NCBI GenBank assembly: GCA_947568835.1
Contig: OX387602.1
Location: 9,208,570-9,272,569, forward strand
Direction of reading: 5' to 3'
DNA from: Protonemura montana
Lineage: Eukaryota > Arthropoda > Insecta > Plecoptera > Nemouridae
Length of the DNA: 64,000 bases
Shown: in pieces, positions 1 through 11,100 of the stretch
How positions within the stretch are numbered: the first letter of the stretch is position 1
How the letters are laid out: every line of letters begins with the position of its first letter
Notes under the pieces: generated by a model
Told to the model about the DNA's origin: nothing
The model's database searches: none
Seen by the model: only the letters and a program-made list of their open reading frames with translations
Program-made: the position numbers and the translations under genes

Positions 1-2
1 AC

Positions 3-813
3 AAGAAACTACCATGGGAATTTAATCTTCACACGGATTTAACATGTGCTCTAGATGTAAAGGTTGCTGCAGATCTGCCAGAAAAAGCAAAAGGAAGAAT
101 TCTTGTATCATCTGTAAATTCTGAGAATACACCAGCCATTTGCCCAGAAGATTCCAAATTAAATGCAGTGCCCCTGCAACAATCTCTCAACAACGAAATT
201 GAAAAATCAATCAGTCCTTGTGGAAATTGTATGCCTTTTGCTGTCGAAAGAATCAACGTTTCATCGACGAGTAGTGAAAAACAACTCCATGATCAAGCAT
301 CTTTTTCCAAATGCAATGTTAGCTGTTCAAGCAAAGGCAAGCGGATTTTTATTTCATCAATTCAATCTTGATTCTTCAGTTCGAAAAACGTCGTACTATA
401 CTAATAGCATTACTAATAATTTATTTCTGTCATCAGGTACAAACACTAATGTTGTATTAGAAGATGTATCACCACAAAATATCTTTAAAGACGAAGTTTG
501 CAAGAAATCATCGTTAGAGAAGTGGAGAGAGAGCATAGAACGAGCTCCGCGCGAATATTTTGAAATTGATGCCAACTTAGTCGCTGGTAGAGATGATTTA
601 CACCTTAGTAAAGGACGTACGTTTCATGTTACGATAGATCGTGATAAAAAATTTTACGACAGACCGAGAGAAAACGTTATTTACAAAAACGGCTTGATTT
701 GCGTTCAATCTGGTGCACCAATTATTTCGGAAACGCAAGCGAATGATAACGATAAAGATATTTCTTTGGCATCTGCAGATATTAATCCGGCATTCTACGA
801 AGGGAAATGCTAG
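3..813 (+). CDS. 3' end of an unrecognised protein-coding gene, with a frame change
   Basis: I do not recognise this protein. One reading frame is open from base 3 to a stop at 369-371; a second frame, one base out of register, is open from 163 to the stop at 811-813. The later part has ordinary protein composition with charged motifs such as EKWRESIERAPREYFEID and GRTFHVTIDRDKKFYDRP, so the second frame is probably the real C-terminus. The first frame also looks coding up to about 300-330. Two explanations fit: a 1-base insertion near 300-370, or a short intron, for example donor GTATGC at 229 to acceptor CAG ending at 379 or 436, both of which give phase 1. The gene starts outside the window. 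AATAAA follows at 861-866, and the Trf2 gene begins downstream on the same strand. Confidence 0.5.
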
Positions 814-860
814 AATATACAGAGTTGAAGCTGTATTTTTGCATAAAACAATCATGATTA

Positions 861-866
861 AATAAA
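861..866 (+). promoter_or_regulatory. polyadenylation signal of the left-edge gene
   Basis: AATAAA lies 48 bases after the stop at 811-813, so the left-edge transcript probably ends near 880-900. Confidence 0.5.
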
Positions 867-886
867 CAAAATTGCCTTTGAAGTGG

Positions 887-1754
887 TCAAAATAAATACC
901 TGTGCGTTATGCATTTTGTAGTACAAAAAGCAGAGTCGATGGAGTATGTGAGCCAGCGAGTGGCAATGCCAGGCCAGCCACTATCCAGTACTGTACCAAA
1001 CATGGCCGAAGACAATGGGCATCGACAGGCGACAGAGTGATATAATTTAACACAATTAGCCTGATATAGACAATTCTAATTTAAGTTGTGTCAAATAATT
1101 TCGAGTGTAACACCACATTTCGGTAAGTGTCGAAAATTTTGTCACAAGTATACTGTAAATAGTGTGTAATAGCCCAATACATTTTGGGTAGGGCCTTTGA
1201 GAAACCTACCTATTGTAGGCTCAGGTTATCCTTTTCCCAAATTTTGTCGGACCCTCGGCTGATAACTGTACAGTAAAAAGCGAATTATTCACCAAACTCA
1301 TTTCGTTAGGTAATTTCGATAAGGGTCGTGGTGTTTGCAGTCCCAGGTTAGGTAGCGAAGAGGTAGGCGGAGAGGCAGGCCATTGGCCAGTTAGATGGCC
1401 ACCCAATGTCGAAGTCGGGTCATTTAGGCGAGTTATTCATGCAATTTTGTAGAATAGACTGGAACCCCAATACAGTTCTTCCTAGACTTTCAAGTATGAA
1501 TCATAATGTTTTTGCTAGCCGACTACATGCCTGTTATTCGATCATCAAATGTTAAGTTTCTGTAAACAAGCAAATCATTTGTAACAAGGTATCAAGCATG
1601 TTTAACTTGTGCTCCACCATCCAACTGCTTTAACTTTAGAAGCCATTTATTCTTTTTGAGAATCTCTCGTCAAAATGTATTCATCAGATATAAAATTCTA
1701 ACTAAATAATTATTTTACAGAGTAGCCCTTTAAACTGGCCGAGGCCCCAAATCG
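887..1754. other. intergenic DNA and 5' leader of Trf2
   Basis: No convincing coding sequence. A splice acceptor (TATTTTACAG ending at 1720) just before the Trf2 start suggests that the Trf2 5' leader is spliced, with its first exon somewhere in this stretch. A purine- and G-rich patch lies around 1340-1400. No TATA box could be assigned. Confidence 0.4.
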
Positions 1755-3881
1755 ATGATGGCAACAGCAATTCAGAAGAATGGCATCCAGTCACTAGCTA
1801 ATGGAAACCTTACTCATGTCGACGTTGATAAACTTCCACACAACATTATGGACAATGGAAGTGCCGAGCCTTGTGATGAGGCCGGTGGAGAGGCCGAAAT
1901 TCCAGAAGTAGATATTGTTATAAATAATGTGGTGTGTAGCTTCAGTGTAAGGTGTCATCTCAATCTACGGCAGATTGCGTTAAATGGTTGCAATGTGGAA
2001 TACAGAAGAGAAAATGGGGTATGTTTTATCCGGTGTCTCCCTAACATTGACACGTGCACTTAACTTCCTCCACTATTTTCTGATCTTCAAACGTAGGCTC
2101 CCACAGGAAATGTGTACTTTCAATGTAATTTTATTTGTACTCTATCTACTACAATGGTTTACCATTTAATTGTATTAATATCCAGCTAGTTGTATACCTA
2201 TGCAGGAGGTGAACTATGTATCTTAATCAATCAAAAGTAGTACAGAAATAGAGACAAATTGCCCAGCTTGCTAGCTTGGAGTAGTTTAAAGATAGCTTGT
2301 CGACACCCTATATGTGAAAATTACCATCAATCTCTTTTCACTAGATGCTTTTATTTTCAGATGATAACAATGAAACTTAGGAAACCCTATACAACTGCAT
2401 CTATGTGGTCGTCAGGGAAAATTACTTGCACTGGAGCAACCAGTGAAGATCAATCCAAAGTTGCCGCTCGAAGATTTGCTAGATGTTTACAAAAACTTGG
2501 TTTCAGAACAAGGTTTTGTCATTTTAGAGTTGTCAATGTCCTCGGCACCTGCTCAATGCCATTTGCTATAAAAATCACAGCCTTTTCAGAAAGATTTAAG
2601 GAAGCAGAGTAAGTATTTTCTTGCAAATTACTTTCATAATTTAAATATAATCTAACTTCCTAACTTTGCCAGCACCTTATGTCGGCTTTGTATCATAAAA
2701 GTTATTTTAAAACACATTTTGAAAATAAAATGGTAAGCTTAGGAGATTAGTGTAAGCTTTCATTGAGTGTTCGAACCATTTCTCAAGGCTTTTGCTAACA
2801 GTGAGAAGCAGCCCTCTTAGATTGTAATTTTCTTTGAAGCAGCACCCAATTTCTTAATGCTATGATCTGTTAGGTACAAGGACTGAATTGCAAAGTCAAA
2901 ACAGTACACATTAGAATTTCAAACTCATTTTTGTTTTCAGCTATGAGCCTGAACTTCATCCAGGTGTGACTTTCAAAATCAAATCTCCCAAAGCAACACT
3001 GAAAATATTCTCAACTGGCAGCGTAACCGTGACTGGTGAGATTTTATATTATGCCAATTGATTATAGAGTTTTGCCAGCTTTGTAGCACCTGCGCTTACA
3101 GATTATGATGCGCTTGGCATCATTGAAGGGCAATTCCGCAAGGTCAATCGGACTAGCTATGTTACATCCCTAGCAGGATCTTGTCCTGATTTTCAGCTTG
3201 GCTAAGCTGATTTCGTGAGGCGATTCTACTGTTAAATGGTTCATATGAGGGTGGTACAGGAAATTAAAGTAGACCAATGTGAAGATTAGTACAATTTTTA
3301 AACCATTACATGTAAAAAAAAAACGTTAGTTTTGTGATGATGGACAAGCTCTCTTTTATAAACTCTTTGATATTATCCGTTCCTTGAATATTCCTAGCTT
3401 GTTCAATTTTTACGCATAGAATTACAAATATTTTTTAGAGATAAAACGGTGGTAATTTCCCACCGAAATCATGACCATAATTTGAATAAGTTGCTACTCA
3501 ATTTCTAGTCAATTCCTGTGGATATCAATAGGTTTTAATAAGGCAGTGCCCTCTGTCAAGCATCAACACAATCGATCCTTCAGTTGTCATGAAAAGAGTT
3601 CTCTATATTTCCTAATGGTTCGCTTGCTTTCAGCTCCTAGCGTTGCGGATGTCCAGGCTGCAATTGAGCACATCTATCCTCTAGTCTACGAATTCCGCAA
3701 GGAGCGCACTAAAGCCGACTTGGCAGCACTAGAATTGAAGCGCAAGGGCAAAAAACGGAAGCGAGGAAACCTGTCTCACATCGAGATAGAAGAGCCTGAC
3801 GAAATTGTTGTGCCCAAAGATCATTGTGCCCATTCTTCTTCTGACGAAGACGATAATGCCAGCGATAAGAGCTGGGAGTGA
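1755..3881 (+). CDS. Trf2: TBP-related factor 2 (TATA-box-binding protein-like 1)
   Basis: Four coding exons, 1755-2018, 2361-2608, 2941-3035 and 3634-3881, join with matching phases (0, 2, 1) into 284 codons. Each intron has GT-AG ends and a pyrimidine-rich acceptor. Residues from about 52 form the two-repeat saddle domain of the TBP family: VDIVINNVVCSFSVRCHLNL opens repeat one, then KLRKPYTTASMWSSGKITCT and ATSEDQSKVAARRFARCLQK; repeat two contains ELHPGVTFKIKSPKATLKIF. This wording is that of TRF2/TBPL1 rather than TBP. In animals TRF2 replaces TBP at TATA-less promoters, including ribosomal-protein and histone H1 genes, binding TFIIA and TFIIB but not the TATA box. The tail adds a basic KRKGKKRKRG block and an acidic SSSDEDD stretch. 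The long N-terminal extension of one Drosophila isoform is not visible here. The start is the double ATG at 1755/1758. Confidence 0.93.
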
Positions 3882-3947
3882 TAAACGTGTTTTCCGCGGC
3901 GTTGTGTCGATGTTTTTTTTTGAGAATATACAGCGAGCCGTGCAAAT

Positions 3948-3953
3948 AATAAA
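3948..3953 (+). promoter_or_regulatory. polyadenylation signal of Trf2
   Basis: AATAAA lies 66 bases downstream of the Trf2 stop at 3879-3881. Confidence 0.55.
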
Positions 3954-5225
3954 CTCCATTACTGTGGGACTTTTATATGGAAACTTTTTGCTAGCCTTTT
4001 GTAAGACATTTGAGCAAATATAGTAATAATGTTGATAAACCTATCAAACGATGTATGAAAAGTGCTATCGAAGCAATCACATCAACAGCAATCATGTTCA
4101 TATCTGCTTACTTTAGACGGTAGCAATGTTTCTGTTCTTGTTATAAATGTCTCATTGTCGACATAGAGCACATTGTTAGGATGCCTTAATCTTGTGTCTA
4201 AAACACAATACTCAAGATTGCCACTTGCCGTGGCCCACCCACGTGTCTCATCTCATCGCACGTCACATTATTTATTATATCGTAAATTAAAATAAGAGCG
4301 AAGAAAATCATCTACTTTATGTACATAATCACATGTCGTGAAACGGTAAACAACAAAGGATATATTCTGTTCACATTACAGTCCGGTGATCCAAAACCTC
4401 CACGCCGCAAAATTTTCATGAGAGCTAATAGAACGAAACTATTCAGATGAACTTAAATTGGCCGATTGTAGGTCCGGTGGAACACGGCCTTAAAGGAAAG
4501 AAATGTTTGAGAAAACAAACTCCCATAAGTGTTACTTAGTTATCGTTTGTGCCTATTATTTTTGTGATTAGTTACTGGACCTTCCTTTATAAGTGTATTC
4601 GTGAATTATAGCGATCAAAGCTATGGATCAAGAGCTAATGCAACAAATACTTATATTGACAACTACTTATGCAGGAAAAGAAGAAAACATGTAATTAGAG
4701 ATGTGCAAGCGTAAGTTTATACGGTTTTTTCTTTTTTTAAATACTGCTGCACAAAAAATTGTTCATTTTACTTTGAAATTTAAGTTTCTTATGGCATCAG
4801 AAAATCAATGTTGCCATATTTTTATTACATATTTTTTTATAAATTCAATGTTTACATATTTTACCTGCCTATGAAGATTGTGAATTCCTTGCCGGTCGAA
4901 TATGTTTGATTTCAATCAATATGTGTGCAGGTGGACAAGATTTGTACATTAATTCTTTGTAATGGCCCATTTATGAAGACGGCATGCCGATTAAATTATC
5001 ATGGGATCTTTAATCGATTTCAAGTCAACAAAAAGAGGGCAACATTCTAGTGTTCATTACCGTCATATTGGTTCCAAAAGATTGAGTTAGAGCAGAATAG
5101 TTAAAGCAATAAATGATAAATTGTATCGGCAAATGATGATGATAACAATGCTCTGAACCTTTCCACTCGGATCTACTTTGCCCAAACAAAATTGTAATGC
5201 TGCCAAACAAGGCTAAAGTGGCCTA

Positions 5226-5291
5226 CCAAATTTTACTGGATTTACTTGGCTCTAGTAAAATCAAGTAAAGAAATTAGGTCCAGTAATTTGG
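5226..5291. repeat. nested inverted repeat (hairpin)
   Basis: CCAAATTTTACTGGA (5226-5240) pairs with TCCAGTAATTTGG (5279-5291) apart from a 2-base bulge. Immediately inside, TTTACTTG (5241-5248) pairs with CAAGTAAA (5262-5269). The two arms could fold into one imperfect hairpin with an internal loop. It may be the remnant of a fold-back element. Confidence 0.6.
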
Positions 5292-6085
5292 AGTAAACTT
5301 TTTTGCCAAACAGTAGATTTTGTGAATCCCCAGCACAGAACATTTTTGTTTTACCCTAATGGACCCAGGAGGATCTGTTTACTGGCCAAGTTTATTCAGT
5401 ACTAGTTCTGGAAGGCAACCATTGTCACCAGCGTCAACAAATAAATAAAAAATCTTGGGCAGAGACTCGTTGATTGTTTGAAGCTGTAGATTTTTGAGCT
5501 GTGCAATGGGAATAAAATTTTCTCTTTTTGGAATGAAAAAAAAATGTTCTAAAGTGGCTTTGAATGCTTTATTGATTTTGAGCTGTGCTGTGCTGTTGAA
5601 GGAGACAGACTGGATATCTAAGTTGTTTGTACAGAGGAAAAAAATTTCAAATTTCATAGAGAGAAAACTGAATCTATGTTTATGGACTTGTGATGGAGTG
5701 TATTGTTGGGTGGTGAGGGATGGCACTCATTTTGGCTCAGAGTAAAAATTGTATTTAAGACCCTGACCTCGACACAAAACTGTTCTACGATACGAATCAA
5801 GAACATTCAAGATAATGTATTCATAGTCACTTGAGACAACAATGTCGGTGAGCAAAGAATCATTTTGCCGCGGGCATTTCCAGGGCTTCCAGAGTTGGTC
5901 TATTCCAGAAATTTCTAACAGACTTGATCGGAACAAAATTTTTGTGGATTTCAAGTGAGGCGAGTTGCCTGCTTGCTTTGCAAGTTGAGTCTTCACAGTT
6001 CCATTCGAGAAATTCAAACTGCTTTTTGTTTTTGGACAAACTTACAAGCAGTGTTGTGACTAGCTACCATCTGTTTAGTTATCGA

Positions 6086-6202
6086 CATACAAGATAAGAT
6101 ACTTGGACAGACAGGATACAAGATGCAACAATGATTTTTTTTTCATCTGATACAGATACAAGATACTCTGAAACGCATCTTGATACAACATTTTAGATAC
6201 AC
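6086..6202. repeat. degenerate GATACAAGATA repeat tract
   Basis: The words ACAAGATA, GATACAAGAT, GATACAGATACAAGATAC and TTGATACA recur irregularly across about 120 bases. This is seen directly. Repeated words of this kind are common near ends or inside non-autonomous DNA transposons, but no terminal repeats could be defined here. Confidence 0.45.
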
Positions 6203-8120
6203 AATATATTTGTTTTTGAGGGAAAATTCATACATGCAAATGTGGGTTAAAAACATTTAAGAAGTATTTCTGCATGTTATGTTTCTTTAACAAACGCCGA
6301 GTATTTTTATTGATACACTAGGGAGGAGGAGCAAGAAGCAATACAACTCAAACAAGGATATACAACAAGTAACAAAATAAAACATGTTTGAGTACGCTTG
6401 GTCTTTTTACCATAAGCAGAAACAGGATTTGTGTCTAAATGCATAATTTAAGATACCAAAAAACACAAAAATAAAGTAAATTTAGATAATAAACAAGATA
6501 CACAAATTGAATCGTTTAATTTTATTAAACGTACTTTTATGTTGTCACAGCACTGCTTACAAGACCCAGCAGTCCCACATTCTTGGTACATGAAGTTGCA
6601 ATTTTACTGTAAACACATACAATATTTTGCAATCTAGTTGCCAATAGTAAAAAAGTCTCAGAGAAGAGTGCCAATAAACAACAGCAGTTGTTCACATTAA
6701 AATTAGCTGTAATGACTATAATTGCTGGATTACAAAACTAATAGAATCAATGCATTTGTAGCTCTACATGCTGTAATCTCGTGAGTGCGCTAATATCAAA
6801 CTTAATTGCCTATGAGGCATTTGCATTGTTTTTGTATGTTTTGTTTTTGCCTATTCTTGTTTAGCATACTTAAACTTCCACAACTTATGTTTTTCTGATT
6901 CACTTCACCTGACAGCCCAAGTGGCCGTTGTATATTGGATGGTTTAGGGAAAGACTTTGTATTGTAGCAGATCGGTACGGGTTCAGCATGTTTGGGTGGC
7001 AATGCGATGAGCAAATCAAAATTTCCATAGATTTGCAGAAAACATTGTAGCCTTTGTTGTACTGATCGTAACCATTTGCAACTAAAGAGTCGGGCAATAT
7101 TAGTGAATATTAAATTATTTGTACCTCTCATAGTGCATCAACCCAACAGGCATTTATTTGCTAGGTCATTTTAAAATTTGATGGTTTAAACATGAACTGT
7201 GCTTTGATTTGTCAAACTGCCAGATGTATGTCCAAACAGTTACTGGTGCAGAAGTTGCTCTCAAATGGTTATGTTAAAGAAGAGAAGTTCAGAAATTTCA
7301 GAATAAGGATACAACAACAAACGTGAAGATCAGATGACCGTTCAAATTGACCAAATAGGCACCTAATAGCATTACTTTAAATTGTGATGCACACAAACCT
7401 ATGTTATTTATATGAAAGAATAATTATTGAATATTGCATCTTCCTGAACTAGTAAATAATATCTTTTTGTATTGAATCATGAAAAAATTGTTCCACTACC
7501 CAACATAAGCTTGAAACAATATGGTATTACAAATTATCTATACTTCAACATTTTCTGTCAAAAGTTTATTTCCGGCACAAAATGTATACTTGAGTTGTGT
7601 AACTATTAAATTATTTATTGTATCGAAAATAAATAGTACCTATCTCAAATTGTAAAGCACTGCAAGGTTGGCTCATCCTTATAATTCCTCCCTTTGCATT
7701 GCTGTTTGTAAGCAGATAAGCATGGATAGGCTCATTTATCGATGATTTAAGGCTGAAATAAGTACTTATGTATATACTTAACAAATATAAAAATTGGAGC
7801 CGCCAGGCTTGCAAAAATGAAAGCTCTGCTATCCTCATCTGATATTGATTTCATACGAGACTGAAATAAAAAAACTAATTGCGTTGCACTTCACGGAATG
7901 TTTTAACCGATTTGAACCCCCAGCCGGGAAAGTGCTCTTCTCGGTAACGTGGCAACATGGTAGTCACCTGTTGCTGTTTACTCGACCATAGACAGCTGTG
8001 AATTGTACTGTCATTCTGGTGCTTGTTTGACAGTTCGTAGTTCACCCAATTCCAAATTACATTATTTATGCAATTTCTGGAAAGATTAAAAAAATCGTAG
8101 TTTTTTATAAGATTGCCAAA

Positions 8121-11100
8121 ATGAGTGATGACTTGGAGGAGCAAGATTATTATCATTATGATTTTACAACTGCCTCTGAGTGGGAAATTTTCATTGCTCG
8201 GCTCGAAGAAGTTATTCATGAATGGAAACTTCCCGTTTTGAAAAGTGAGACACCTTTGATTAAAAAGCAATTCTTTGATGGAATTTGGGAGAAACAATCA
8301 GAAAAAATACTGTTTGCAGGTAGGTATTTAAATTTTGAAAGCCAATAGCACTTTCGATGTGGGGTGTTGTCAAACTAGGATTGCATTGTTACAGATTCTG
8401 AATTTTCACTTTCGAGATATCACATACAGAATATTGTAGCAGAAGCTGCTCCGACACATCAGGATGAAGCTGAAGATATTGGAGATGGAAGATGCCAATT
8501 TTTGGATGACCTGATGTCCCACGAAAATGATTTTTTGCCACCAATAAATGATTTCGTTTACGATAACAAAACTTTCCCTTCTATGCTTGTAAGGTGGTAT
8601 GGCTTCCGAGATTTCATGGTGCTTTCGCCAATGCGCAATCAATTTATTTCAACTGAGAGCAAAGTTAAGATATTACTTGGCTCCATTGTAATGGCAATCA
8701 ATAATTCTGGTTGGTAAGTAAAATTACAACCAAAGTATCCAATTCCACCTTTCTGGTTGTTTGCAAGGGCTTGGCTCTCTTAAATTAACCAACTTTCTTT
8801 TATGTGCCCTAATTTTGATTATTGAAAACTAAAAAAAAATCTTTTTCAGCAATTTGCCGATTTTCGTTCAAGTTCACAAACCGGAACAGATGTTCTTCCT
8901 TGGAGAGCGCGAGGCTAGAGGGTTCCGTACAGAATTCGAAATGGTGCACCTTCGTCGAACTCCTCCTCACTGCAAATATCTTACGGGGCTTCTCAACTTG
9001 TTCAAAACAAAGATCCACAGTCCTGTGCCCATCGAGCCGGTCTCTTTGGCAGTACGATTTACATATGTTTTGCAAAATTGGACAAGTTTTGTTTGGTCAA
9101 AGGAACCGCCTGATTTTGATACCCTGAAAGGAGATCCTGGTGCAATAGCTACATTTGTAAAACTCCCTTTTGGGACCGTTTTTGATCCTTTGAGGTAAGA
9201 ATAAAAATATCTTAAATTAAAAAACAAGTTGAAATTTTACTTTGTAATTATTACTTAATTACTTTGTAATGGTATGGAACATGCTAACTGATGAAAACTG
9301 CAATGAAAACTGGAGTTGAGAATTGGTAGATTGTCTTTAAATTTGTATTATCATTAAACTAGTTCACATTATATGTAATTGTTACAGTGAATTCCACTTG
9401 TACGCCACTTGGCCGCAATTGTTGGAGAATGCCGTCGTTGACAGTGAGAGCTACTCGGATTTTGAGCCGTCGCGTGCCCCTCTCTGGTCTGTTCATGCTG
9501 TCATGGCAGAACGGCTTGAGTGTCTGCTTGGCGAGCACCTCACCGAATTTGTTCAACTCTGCTCGAGCAAACGGTCCATGTATGACCTTCTTGGGGATTT
9601 GGTGGACAAAGCTGGGCCGGATCTCAGTTCTTCTCTCAATTTGCTCACCGAATCGAGAGTGCCGACCATCTCTAAAGTAATCAAAAGAGCGACTGGGAAA
9701 CGGCAAGATAGTAAAGGCAAGACCAAGGAAGGACCTATCTCGGAAGAGTTTCTCATCCCGATTCTTTACTATTTGTTCCCAGATGCAGAGGAAAATCAAG
9801 TGAGTAAACAAAATTATACAAGGCATTTTTTCTCTGTTTGCTTTAAGCATTGTGTATTACATCAGCAAATAACAGAATAGTTTGTAGTTCATTGAGAAAA
9901 TTGTGTATTTGCAGAGAAATCCGTACCCTGACAGTCTTGGAAAAATAAATGAAGCTGAAGATGGTATCTCAAGTCATTGTACTGATACAGTGAGTATTAT
10001 GTCTTCATTTCCCTTATTACTTTAGGTGTCTCAAATCAAATCACTTCAAAAGATAAAGTTAGGACTACATTTGAAAAAGGAATTGACATCCTTTCAATAT
10101 AAGCATTTAAAAATATGCTAGCATAAGTATTTTCTCATAAATATCGACATTTTTTCATAGATTGCCAGTGCACACAGATAGTGTCATGAAATACTTCTTC
10201 CCCAATAGGCAGGGTTTCCTGAAACTTACTTTAATCATAGAAAAAAGATTAGGTTCTATAATTAGTGGAATAACCTAAAAAAGAAGGTATCAAAGACATT
10301 GAAATTGCTATTTTTTCATGCAGACCAGTCAGAGTTAAAATATTTCCAAAAAAATCCCATTTAACTAATGTTGTCATTTGCGTGGGATTGACGTGTGTGT
10401 AGGTGTTTCCTATTTAGATCTCTTATTCTCCTAGGAAAACTTGTACTAGAATAAAAGCCAAGAAAACTTAGTATATCTTTATAAGATAGAAATGTATCAA
10501 CTTGTTTTCATGGTGTTCTTATGCTCTCGATGATCAGTTACAATCTCCCATTGCATTTCCGTACAGATGTACAACAGCGTTCTGTCAGGTCTCAAAGCAG
10601 CGCCGCAAGACTCGCTGCTCTGGCGGTTAGCTGTAATGATGTCACACGTGGTGCACACCCTCGGGGGTGTTCGCGCAGCTGCACATCTCTGGTACGAGTT
10701 TGTACAAGAGATGCGCTTCCGCTGGGAAAAAACCATCATCATCCCGGGGTAAGTCGATAAAAACCTATCTCTGCATTACATTCAGGTTTGCTTGTTAGCA
10801 GAGACTTTTTTAGATTGCCCTTGTTTAACCGACCCTTTTCTATATCCTAGCGATTGCTTATAAATAATCAATATGACCAGTACCTAGCCTAGGAGATAAT
10901 GTTGAGCTTAATCAAAATCAACAGATTTCATTTCGTTTCTAAAAATCATCACAGTTTCCTGTGCTATGGTGGTCAACTAGTCTTTTTAGGGGATGAAACT
11001 TTCATGGTTAAGAAAAACTAGTGCTAAGGATAAATCAAGTAGACATGAGTCTAAAAACCATCATAAACTTTCATGGTTTTTGTGTTTTGGAGCATACACT

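Larger units (their letters stand above)
3990..8120. other. intergenic region between Trf2 and RAB3GAP1
   Basis: No intact gene found. It holds a nested inverted repeat at 5226-5291, minus-strand coding-like but broken sequence at about 5379-6070, a GATACAAGATA-type repeat at 6086-6202, and otherwise AT-rich unique DNA. The last 100 bases lead into the RAB3GAP1 start, so its promoter and leader are probably between about 7900 and 8120. Confidence 0.5.

Noticed and set aside
7875..8297. 140-codon minus-strand ORF
   Set aside because: It overlaps the RAB3GAP1 start exon and its leader; no family recognised and the plus strand explains the conservation.
9359..9850. 163-codon minus-strand ORF
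   Set aside because: It is the reverse shadow of RAB3GAP1 exon 4, which is supported by family similarity and by splice phase on both sides.
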